From Bacteroidales bacterium (GTDB lineage: Bacteria > Bacteroidota > Bacteroidia > Bacteroidales > UBA3824), in assembly GCA_016286055.1 (NCBI GenBank), contig JAEERW010000003.1, positions 339,069 to 403,068 on the forward strand: DNA of 64,000 nt, given 5' to 3'. The translations under genes and the position numbers were made by a program. Below are positions 56,401 to 62,954 of the stretch, one piece after another (position 1 is the stretch's first letter; each line of letters opens with the position of its first letter). Below the pieces are notes generated by a model, which made no database searches, was not told the origin of the DNA, and worked only from the letters and a program-made list of their open reading frames with translations.

Positions 56401-56590
56401 GGCAGATATTGTGTTCTTATCAATGGTTCAGACTCGACGGGATGGCTTTATGGACAACCCAAACCGTCTCAACGTTGCCATTACGAGAGCAAAATTTCAA
56501 CTCGTAATCATTGGCGACCACAATTATTACTTAAACAAATCTAAATCCGATGATCTTAAACAATTGGCAGAACAAACTATAACAATATGA
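53477..56590 (+). CDS. UPF1-like superfamily 1 helicase (AAA_11/AAA_12)
   Basis: A 1037-residue SF1 helicase. The first 390 residues are an unrecognised N-terminal region rich in charged beta-type sequence, possibly OB-like or nucleic-acid-binding. The motor has motif I ILEGPPGSGKTTVI near 404, Ia GSTHVAIDNVLERL, II YLIIDESSKTT near 534, III WILAGDVMQLSPF, IV YQHRMHPEISQFPRERF, V TVDKFQGHEADIVFLSM and VI LNVAITRAKFQLVIIGD near 998. An insertion of about 250 residues lies between motifs III and IV. The order fits DNA2/UPF1 helicases. It ends with an ATGA overlap to the next gene. Confidence 0.93.
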   Translation: MKHYYLNLPKDKDLDLYKDLSVSTAIQKTAEEAFRPFEDYLKNAVHALKKKNDVTAKWDKIKSDNLAELKLEGYLFEIPIHKNRYKILVDNGFCPDYEENIICKFDNRKEKITITEADFEKRCVEFDYRVEKFDSVTWAGDSIKLELIQEDSKLSGTIIKEDGQRIIVYVKDKKERNWLPENKKEIQGEKLSAFINFEELKFDNGSKFSFLEHNGLSLTLKNDNDYDKNVFSGNLVFTIERPKKRDKDFYWIQLAEIDDSYQGEDTQIFSPLRYFFDDDIEINDDNGNTYEVAEGRENEYKLVLRKKGEKYKYCFPEGEVLKVKVNTYQLEKQLEAITTLRTMPVGNHINLIYLFNNREKTNWRHPQCDSINDWEVIKDATRSGCYEQREFVNKALNTPDFAILEGPPGSGKTTVILELICQIIKNGGRILLCGSTHVAIDNVLERLKEKRDEGESLLEKFNILPVRIGDENRINDDVRMFQIDNLIEDNDISEDFLLDAANLVCGTTIGILKNPKFRNREKNAPIVPEFDYLIIDESSKTTFQEFLVPALYAKKWILAGDVMQLSPFTDRGEIVSNISQVRYGEEPLDVNLQQACFYLQKLKDCIKGRYNKYIIPVGFETLKYIFFEIESRKEDYEDKLIYIIQNENYKDVCKLQLAAYDIVFIDRNLIAKCREKFPETHVILLQKEDDWLSSQHAFEHNCWQQKHRFNFRNKGKDITDSFEIAEHINGYFAEKNWAEEIAWRIDREHQLRLVKGRNKSKNYSDEITDLLPKTIDSTQIEENINQIAAMAFPSILESLVHGIKGRKNKVQSTISEGFYDSDLRYRRQTLVYQHRMHPEISQFPRERFYSEEKALQDLVTPIPISKMRKWNFTRYPKHRVWIDVKGETNRNYNEQEVKILISHLKVFIEFAKNNPQPEGRKWTVACLTFYRGQETKIREKLRELTGKENAFSDFNIEDGKINIKLHTVDKFQGHEADIVFLSMVQTRRDGFMDNPNRLNVAITRAKFQLVIIGDHNYYLNKSKSDDLKQLAEQTITI

Positions 56591-57573
56591 AAATAACACT
56601 GACAAAAAACATAGAACTACATTCAGCAACAGTTTATATGAAGATAAAGAAAAATGTTAAACGCATTGACATTCAAGATTATCTTAAAGGCAAACGGTTT
56701 AATGACAAGTTGCTCAACAACCGCATTAACGACTATCTCATAGAGATTGGCGTTTATGACACAAACAAGCAACTTACCCGACTTGGATATGAAGTCAAGG
56801 AAACAGGACTTTTGCCTACACCTGAGGAAGGAAAATACAAAATTTGGTACACTGATGATGATACTTATTTCGGCAGCATAGTTATGTATTTCCGTCGTGA
56901 AAAGGCAAATGAATACAGCACAATTGATGATCCAATCAATTTCCCTTCGAATGGTCATTTTATTGTCCCTGCTAAGGAAAAAGATTCTCATATCGACTAT
57001 GCTGAGTTTGTTTTGACAAATAATACCCTAAAATGTAAAAAGTTTGATAAAACAGAATCTATTACTGCAATATTGATAATCGAAACTGATAAACCGACAT
57101 TTTGTTTCTTCGATGGCAATATTGGCAAAGAAGGTATGACCAAATTAGATAGACAAAAACCAATTAAGCGTGAAGAAAAAATAGAGTCTGTTATTAGAGA
57201 TATTCTTCCCAATTGGGACGAAAAGTATCAACGTATGCGTGTCCGTTTTAACAACAACGACTCTTTCGAAATTAACGATTTCTCGTGTAAATGGTCTGAT
57301 TTTGACGGAACTATTGACAGCATAAAGATTATGCCGTATGATATGGCAAATGCCAAACAATGGAGAGATTATCTGTTAATGCAGAAGGTTAAAAAAGATT
57401 ATGTTTCCGGTACCGATTTCGACAAATTGGTTGTTGAAACTAATGGCGAAGACGGTTTCGAGGCTTATACAAATAAGTTCGACAGCCCAAAAATTGATAG
57501 TTTCAAAACAAAAACGGAACAATTTTCGGCTGAGTTTTGGCATTTGAATGCACCGAATGATTTATCAATTTAA
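56587..57573 (+). CDS. unrecognised protein of the helicase operon
   Basis: A 328-residue soluble protein without signal or membrane segment. The N-terminal 70 residues have a helical, basic region (LKGKRFNDKLLNNRINDYL) reminiscent of a winged helix, then LTRLGYEVKETGLLPTPEEG and KYKIWYTDD, a phrase pattern seen in some defence-associated beta domains. The remainder is beta-rich and acidic. I cannot assign a family. The ATGA overlap with the helicase argues for a shared complex or at least coupled translation. Confidence 0.7.
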   Translation: MKITLTKNIELHSATVYMKIKKNVKRIDIQDYLKGKRFNDKLLNNRINDYLIEIGVYDTNKQLTRLGYEVKETGLLPTPEEGKYKIWYTDDDTYFGSIVMYFRREKANEYSTIDDPINFPSNGHFIVPAKEKDSHIDYAEFVLTNNTLKCKKFDKTESITAILIIETDKPTFCFFDGNIGKEGMTKLDRQKPIKREEKIESVIRDILPNWDEKYQRMRVRFNNNDSFEINDFSCKWSDFDGTIDSIKIMPYDMANAKQWRDYLLMQKVKKDYVSGTDFDKLVVETNGEDGFEAYTNKFDSPKIDSFKTKTEQFSAEFWHLNAPNDLSI

Positions 57574-57576
57574 ACA

Positions 57577-59196
57577 ATGGGAAAAATGGGAAAAAATAAA
57601 ATACAGCCAATCAACAAGACAGAAACCGTAAACTACGGTGATATGGTTCTCAATAATTTTTGGAAACCGAAATCAAATGTTTCTGTCAGCGGTCATAAAG
57701 AGAAAATCCTTCAACTGTTGAACTCAACAACGGACGGCTTTGTCTGCATCTACTCTGAAACGCTCACCGACAAGGATATTCTTGCAACGGTTTTCGACAA
57801 AGCAAAATCTCGTGTAAAGTTTTACATTCTTGTCAATGATTTTTCCAAAGATGTGGAAAAAATTTGCGGAATAACGCTGATAAGATATGGCGGTATCAAC
57901 AATGTTGGAAGTTTTATATTGTCGAATCCGAAATCTAATGCGGCAAAAGGCTTTTTTTTCGCAGGTCAACTTACAGAGGGTAGTCTTTTGGTTGAGCATT
58001 TTTCCTTTGATTTGGTAAAAGACGAATTTCTTGAACTATTCAAACATTTTTGCTATCAATTTTGGCAAAAAGCCTCAACTGAAATTATCAGCAACAACAA
58101 AAATCAAATACAATCTAAAACAGTAGACATCCTCTATGATGAAGACAAATTCTCCGGCAATGATTATGTGTGGGGAACTTTGTTTGATTATGTAGAACAA
58201 GATAAACGCAAAAACCTGTCTGGCAAAAAAATAGTCTACATCGGTCAGGAAAAACAGTTGCCTTCCGAGATCAAACATAGGAGCGAACAACAATTGACAG
58301 ATAATGTTTTGAAGCAACTATTACCGAAAGAAGATTTTGAAAACAAAAAACCTGATTTCAAGGACGATGGTATGTCTGCCGAAATCAATTATTCGTGGAG
58401 AAATGTCCCGTTTTATCTTCCCGACAATGCAAAAGATCATAATCTATATTCTAATTGGGAAACTGAAAAGAAAAAGATTGCCATAAAAATGGAATCACTG
58501 TTAGAAGCAATATCAAAATTGGAAAAACGAGAAACCACTCTATCTAAACGCATTAGTAGGTTCTTCCTTGGCAAAAAACAACAGTTTGGAGAATTGAAGA
58601 CCAAAATCGAAGAAATCAAAATGCTTGATTTTTCGATAATTACCAAGGAGAAACGGGATGAATGTATAAAACAAATCAACGAGGTATCCTATTCAATTGC
58701 AAAACACGGCGTTGATATTGAAAACGAAAACCACAAAGCGAACCTTAAAGACGAAATTGAACGTTTAGAATCGCAAATCGAAGACAAAAAGAAAGAATTG
58801 GAGGAGCAAAAAGCAAAACTTGATAATAAGGTGGATAATAAAACCTCTGATACATTCATTCACAAAGTTGAAGATGACATCAAAAAGAGTGAAAAGGAAA
58901 TCAAAAACCTTGAAAATCAAGTGAACTTCAAGCAAAAAGAAATCGAAAAAATCGGTTCAGAAAACACAGGTGGCGGCTCGTCGCTCGAAGTTTTCAATCA
59001 CGGGAATAAAAATTCACAGAAAAACTCAGAAATCGAGCAAAAGTTTGAGATTCAGAATCTTCCTCAACTTCCAAAAGTTGGGAAACTATGGCAATCAAAC
59101 GGCAAATCGTACCTTGCAATAGACTATTGGGAGGATTATGAATTGGGCGTACAGGAATCAGAACGTCTGAAAGCAGAATTATGTGCAACCAAATAA
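57577..59196 (+). CDS. unrecognised protein: possible degenerate PLD-like domain plus long coiled coil
   Basis: A 539-residue soluble protein. Residues about 45-175 have a PLD-like look (FVCIYSETLTDKDILATVF, then GSFILSNPKSNAAKGFFFAG) but lack HxK(x4)D, so nuclease activity is doubtful. Residues about 300-470 are Lys/Glu-rich with heptads (LEEQKAKLDNKVDNK, KKSEKEIKNLENQV) and should form coiled coils. The C-terminal 60 residues (LPQLPKVGKLWQSNGKSYLA) are a small conserved-looking domain. It may bridge proteins within the module. It starts 3 nt after the previous stop; ATG 57586 is another possible start. Confidence 0.65.
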   Translation: MGKMGKNKIQPINKTETVNYGDMVLNNFWKPKSNVSVSGHKEKILQLLNSTTDGFVCIYSETLTDKDILATVFDKAKSRVKFYILVNDFSKDVEKICGITLIRYGGINNVGSFILSNPKSNAAKGFFFAGQLTEGSLLVEHFSFDLVKDEFLELFKHFCYQFWQKASTEIISNNKNQIQSKTVDILYDEDKFSGNDYVWGTLFDYVEQDKRKNLSGKKIVYIGQEKQLPSEIKHRSEQQLTDNVLKQLLPKEDFENKKPDFKDDGMSAEINYSWRNVPFYLPDNAKDHNLYSNWETEKKKIAIKMESLLEAISKLEKRETTLSKRISRFFLGKKQQFGELKTKIEEIKMLDFSIITKEKRDECIKQINEVSYSIAKHGVDIENENHKANLKDEIERLESQIEDKKKELEEQKAKLDNKVDNKTSDTFIHKVEDDIKKSEKEIKNLENQVNFKQKEIEKIGSENTGGGSSLEVFNHGNKNSQKNSEIEQKFEIQNLPQLPKVGKLWQSNGKSYLAIDYWEDYELGVQESERLKAELCATK

Positions 59197-59209
59197 AAGT
59201 CAATTGCTT

Positions 59210-59416
59210 ATGGCAGAACAACGTATAACAATCACCATCGACGAAAACGGCAAAATTAATGCCTCGACAGATGGCATAAAAGGCGAAATGTGCCTTGCCG
59301 AATTGCAAGAACTCCTCGATGAAAACGAAATGATGCAGTCTGTAAAAAAAACTGACGAGTATTACCAAACAGAAGTTAACCGAAATTCAAATGTTATTAA
59401 AAACAAACAAAGATGA
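59210..59416 (+). CDS. DUF2997 small protein
   Basis: A 68-residue protein from ATG 59210. The pattern ITITIDENGKINASTDGIKG, then CLAELQELLD and TDEYYQTE, matches DUF2997: two strands, a conserved K-G-x-x-C turn and a helix. DUF2997 genes usually sit beside DUF1257 genes, as here, where the two overlap by ATGA. Function unknown. A longer start at 59183 would overlap the upstream gene and has no support. Confidence 0.78.
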   Translation: MAEQRITITIDENGKINASTDGIKGEMCLAELQELLDENEMMQSVKKTDEYYQTEVNRNSNVIKNKQR

Positions 59417-59889
59417 GTTGTGTAGTTAAAACCGCCACACCATTTATCGACAAAGAAATTCTTTGTCTGGCATTGGAACAAATTGGATGCAAAATCACCG
59501 TTCAGGGCGATAGTATAATCACTGATATTCAAGATAGAGTAATGGGCTATCAGACATTTGAAAGAGATGTGAACGGTAAATACTATCTTGCAGCATATTC
59601 TTATACTGATAGAAATAGAGCCGATTTCGTGTCAGAAATTGGAAAGCATTATGAAGTGCTTTATCAAAAGAAACTGGAAGAAATCGAGAAAGCACGACAA
59701 GAGGCCATAGCCGAGGCTGAGCGTCAACGTCTGGAACAAGAACGCATCAGAATGGAGGAAGAACGCAAAGCATTTGTTGAAAAACAAAAAAATTCCATTA
59801 TCGAAAAAGCAAAGGCAAAAGGCTATTCGGTAAAAGAGACAATGGCAAACAACAAGATAAAACTTGTGCTTGTAAGATACACTTACTAA
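59413..59889 (+). CDS. DUF1257 (Ycf35-like) protein
   Basis: A 158-residue protein. The N-terminal half (ILCLALEQIGCKITVQGD, MGYQTFERDVNGKYYLAAY) and C-terminal strand pattern (IIEKAKAKGYSVKETMANNK then IKLVLVRYTY) match DUF1257/Ycf35. A Lys/Glu/Arg-rich helix (about 88-125, charged and long) links the halves. Family members are conserved in cyanobacteria and plastids, and the role there is unsettled. Here it lies between DUF2997 and the radical-SAM gene, 2 nt before the latter. Confidence 0.82.
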   Translation: MSCVVKTATPFIDKEILCLALEQIGCKITVQGDSIITDIQDRVMGYQTFERDVNGKYYLAAYSYTDRNRADFVSEIGKHYEVLYQKKLEEIEKARQEAIAEAERQRLEQERIRMEEERKAFVEKQKNSIIEKAKAKGYSVKETMANNKIKLVLVRYTY

Positions 59890-59891
59890 CA

Positions 59892-60440
59892 ATGAATGTT
59901 GCGCATATCGAGGAACAAAGTTACATATATGGACCCGGATGCAGATTTGTAATTTGGGTCCAAGGTTGTTCTTTGCGTTGCAAAGGCTGTTGGAATTCTG
60001 AAATGTGGAGTTTTGAAAAAAAAACTGATTATTCTACCGCAGAATTAGTAAAAAAAATCTCCTCAGAGGATGTTGAAGGCGTTACAATCCTTGGCGGTGA
60101 ACCACTTGACCAATTATCAGATGTTTATAATCTTTGTACCAAATGTCAGCAACTTGGATTATCTACAATGGTCTTTACAGGTTACGAATTGTCAGAAATA
60201 AACAATACCGACAAATCAATAATTAAATCCGTATCAGATATTCTGATAGTTGGCAGATATGATGAAAGTCTAAGAACAATTGATAACCAATGGATTGGTT
60301 CTACAAATCAGCAAATATTGTTTTTAACAGAACGGTATGCTGATTATGAAATCCAAGATGCCAATTATATGGAAATAGACATAGATGAAAACGGGAAATA
60401 CACAATATTAGGATTTCCTAAGGATTTGGATTATATATAA
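59892..60440 (+). CDS. minimal radical-SAM / 4Fe-4S protein (NrdG-like)
   Basis: A 182-residue single-domain radical-SAM protein. The motif WVQGCSLRCKGCWN (CxxxCxxC, near 25-36) binds a 4Fe-4S cluster, and GVTILGGEPLDQL is the SAM-binding GGE region. Length and order fit NrdG-like activating enzymes, which usually partner glycyl-radical enzymes, but no such partner is present. The target may be another protein of the same operon. Last of the seven genes; a GH2 gene with its own promoter follows. Confidence 0.87.
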   Translation: MNVAHIEEQSYIYGPGCRFVIWVQGCSLRCKGCWNSEMWSFEKKTDYSTAELVKKISSEDVEGVTILGGEPLDQLSDVYNLCTKCQQLGLSTMVFTGYELSEINNTDKSIIKSVSDILIVGRYDESLRTIDNQWIGSTNQQILFLTERYADYEIQDANYMEIDIDENGKYTILGFPKDLDYI

Positions 60441-60454
60441 TTTTTTTACCTTTG
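60425..60454 (+). promoter_or_regulatory. promoter of the GH2 gene
   Basis: TTTG at 60425-60428, 18-bp spacer and TACCTTTG at 60447-60454, 32 bp before the ATG. The -33 element lies in the 3' end of the radical-SAM gene, so GH2 is transcribed separately. Confidence 0.75.
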
Positions 60455-60486
60455 CCCAAAATTACTCATCACTTAATCATTAAGAA

Positions 60487-62793
60487 ATGAAGAAGACAAT
60501 TATTTCCGCTGCGATGTTGCTTATGGCAGCCGCAGCAAGCGCACAGTTGGCTAACAACATCAACCTCGGTTGGCAGTTTGCGCTCAACAACGACACCGCC
60601 AACGTGCCTACTTCGTGGCAAAATGTTGACCTCCCGCACGATTGGAGCATCCTGAAACCTCCGTTTCAAAGCGCACCTTCGGGCAACGAAAACGGTTATT
60701 TTGAAACCGGCGTTGCTTGGTACAAACAAAACCTCAAAGTACCGAAACTCAATGAAGGCGAGCGACTTATTATGGAGTTCGACGGCGTTTACCACCACGC
60801 CACAGTTTTTGTAAACGGCAAACGCGCCGCTTGGCACGGATATGGCTATACGCCTTTCAGTGTGGACCTTACGCCATATCTCAACCCCACAGGCAACAAC
60901 GTTGTTACCGTCCGCGTCAACAATTCCAATCAGAAAAACTCTCGTTGGTATTCGGGCAGCGGCATCTACCGCAACGTTAATTTGCGTAAACTTCCGGCTG
61001 TTAGCGTAAAACCCACCGACGTGCAAATCATCGCCTTGGAAAACGGCAAGGTAACAATCAACGCCATCGTGGAAAACAACAGCAACCAAAAACGCACTGT
61101 AAATGTGAAAGTTGCGGCAGGTGGCGTGGAAACTTCCAAATCCGTTGAAATCAAAGCAAAGTCTAACGCCAAGGCTGCGTTGGAACTCAAAATCAGCAAT
61201 CCGAAACTTTGGAGCAACGATTCGCCAAATCTCTATGAGGCAGAGATTTCCGTTGACCAAACACTCAATTTGAAACAGACATTCGGATTCCGCACCATTG
61301 CCTACAACGCCGAGCAAGGATTCGCCCTCAACGGCAAAAACGTGCTGATAAACGGCGCGTGCGTTCACCACGACAACGGACTTTTGGGCGCATCTTCCTA
61401 CGACGCCGCCGAATTCCGCAAGGTGAAACTGATGAAAGATGCGGGCTTCAACCTTATCCGCACAAGCCACAACCCGCCGTCGGAGGGATTCCTCAACGCC
61501 TGCGACCAACTCGGTATGATGGTTATCGACGAGGCTTTCGACGGATGGCGCACTGAGAAAAACCCCTTCGACTACTCAATCCTTTTTGATTCGCTCGCCA
61601 CCGACGACGTTAAGCGTATGGTACTCCGCGACCGCAACCACCCCTGCATTGTGGCGTGGAGCATCGGCAACGAGATTATCGAGCGCAAGGACATCCGCTG
61701 CATCTATACCGCACGTATGCTCAAAAAGGCAATTCTCGAAGAGGACAATACCCGTCCCGTTACCGAGGCTCTCTGCGCTTGGGACCGCGATTGGGAAATC
61801 TACGACCCTCACGCCGAAGTGCTCGACATTGTTGGTTACAACTATATGATTTTCAAGCATAAAACCGACCACGAGCGCGATCCAAAACGTGTAATGTGGC
61901 AGACCGAATCGTACCCCCGCGACGCTTACCGCAATTATGAAACCGTTGCCAACAACTCTTACGTAATCGGTGATATGGTTTGGACGGGTCTCGACTATCT
62001 TGGCGAATCGGGCATAGGCGGATGGCGCTACAAGGCTTGGCCTCAGGGCGAAAGTTGGCAAAATCCCCAATGGCCTTGGCACGGTGCCTACTGCGGCGAC
62101 GTTGACATCACCGGTTTCCGCAAGCCAATTTCGTATTACCGCGATATTATTTGGAACGGCAGCAAGGCATCCTCAAAAATCCATCTTGCAGCCTGTGAAC
62201 CAAATGGTTACGTTGACTCCATAAAAACCACGATGTGGAGCACTTGGCCCACTTGGGATTCGTGGAATTGGGAAGGTTGGGAAGGCAAACCAATTGACGT
62301 AGAGGTATATAGCGCAGGCAAAACAGTTAAACTTTACCTCAACAACCAACTCATCGGCGAAAAACCGGTTGAGCAATGCAAGGCCACCTTCACGCTCAAC
62401 TATCAGCCCGGCACTCTCAAAGCCGAATCCGACGGCGCAACATCGACCCTCATCACCGTCGGCAAACCCGCCAAAATTGCTGCCAAATCGTGGCGCGCCT
62501 ACACCGACGCCGGCAACCCCGAAGACGTTGCTTTCATCGACATCGTCCTCACCGACAGCAATGGAAATCCCTGCGCAATGTCGTCCGACGAAATCACCAT
62601 CACAGTCACCGGCGGCACGCTCTTAGCATTTGGCAACGCCGACCTCCGCGACAATTCCAACATCCACGACCTCCGTCACAACGCCTTCCACGGCCGCGCC
62701 CAAGCCATCGTAAAAATCCCCGCCGGTGCTAAGTCGGTGGTTGTCAGTGCGAAAGGGAATGGGGTGAAAGAGGCGAAGGTTAAGGTAAGATGA
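60487..62793 (+). CDS. glycoside hydrolase family 2 (beta-galactosidase-like), secreted
   Basis: A 768-residue enzyme with signal peptide MKKTIISAAMLLMAAAASA. Order: sugar-binding jelly roll (WQNVDLPHDWSILKPPF, MEFDGVYHHATVFVNGK), Ig-like domain, TIM barrel with acid Glu about 396 in VAWSIGNEIIER and nucleophile Glu about 474 in MWQTESYPRDA, then DUF4982- and Ig-type C-terminal domains. The arrangement fits Bacteroidota GH2 enzymes with beta-galactosidase or related specificity. The gene looks markedly more GC-rich than the operon before it. No polysaccharide-utilisation partners are seen. Confidence 0.93.
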   Translation: MKKTIISAAMLLMAAAASAQLANNINLGWQFALNNDTANVPTSWQNVDLPHDWSILKPPFQSAPSGNENGYFETGVAWYKQNLKVPKLNEGERLIMEFDGVYHHATVFVNGKRAAWHGYGYTPFSVDLTPYLNPTGNNVVTVRVNNSNQKNSRWYSGSGIYRNVNLRKLPAVSVKPTDVQIIALENGKVTINAIVENNSNQKRTVNVKVAAGGVETSKSVEIKAKSNAKAALELKISNPKLWSNDSPNLYEAEISVDQTLNLKQTFGFRTIAYNAEQGFALNGKNVLINGACVHHDNGLLGASSYDAAEFRKVKLMKDAGFNLIRTSHNPPSEGFLNACDQLGMMVIDEAFDGWRTEKNPFDYSILFDSLATDDVKRMVLRDRNHPCIVAWSIGNEIIERKDIRCIYTARMLKKAILEEDNTRPVTEALCAWDRDWEIYDPHAEVLDIVGYNYMIFKHKTDHERDPKRVMWQTESYPRDAYRNYETVANNSYVIGDMVWTGLDYLGESGIGGWRYKAWPQGESWQNPQWPWHGAYCGDVDITGFRKPISYYRDIIWNGSKASSKIHLAACEPNGYVDSIKTTMWSTWPTWDSWNWEGWEGKPIDVEVYSAGKTVKLYLNNQLIGEKPVEQCKATFTLNYQPGTLKAESDGATSTLITVGKPAKIAAKSWRAYTDAGNPEDVAFIDIVLTDSNGNPCAMSSDEITITVTGGTLLAFGNADLRDNSNIHDLRHNAFHGRAQAIVKIPAGAKSVVVSAKGNGVKEAKVKVR

Positions 62794-62796
62794 TAG

Positions 62797-62848
62797 AAAA
62801 TTGGAATAAGTGGTAATTTTTAGGGGTGAAAAATTGGAATAAGTGGTA
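62797..62848. repeat. 19-bp direct repeat, two copies
   Basis: AAAATTGGAATAAGTGGTA occurs at 62797-62815 and again at 62830-62848, 33 bp apart, in the non-coding space after the GH2 stop. A perfect 8-bp inverted repeat (TATAATTG / CAATTATA, 3-nt loop) follows at 62869-62887. Meaning unknown. Confidence 0.75.
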
Positions 62849-62895
62849 TTAGCTTCAATTGCTCAAAATATAATTGAATCAATTATACCCAAAAA

Positions 62896-62942
62896 TAAAA
62901 ACACCCCCGTGCATTCAGCGATGTGCGGGGGTGTTTTAGTTG
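62896..62942. terminator. bidirectional terminator between GH2 and the T9SS-tagged gene
   Basis: A 14-bp stem with two G-T pairs (62901-62914 and 62921-62934, GC core CCCCCG/CGGGGG), loop TCAGCG, A-rich before and TTTT after. It separates two convergent genes. Confidence 0.88.
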
Positions 62943-62954
62943 TGGCGGTGTGGG

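Noticed and set aside
51902..60440. Assignment of the operon to DISARM, CoCoNuT or another named defence system
   Set aside because: It has a helicase and a possible PLD-like protein, but no DUF1998 protein, McrBC GTPase, TerY/kinase triad or methyltransferase, and the Ycf46/DUF1257/DUF2997 set is not part of those systems as I know them.
60469..61509. Long open frame (346 codons) on the minus strand over the GH2 gene
   Set aside because: It lies fully within the GH2 gene, shows no domain and results from the GC-rich codon use there.
62797..62848. Direct repeats as a CRISPR array
   Set aside because: Only two copies, a 14-bp gap too short for a spacer, and no cas genes in the window.
62869..62887. 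Palindrome as an attachment site
   Set aside because: No integrase, tRNA or second copy is found in the window.
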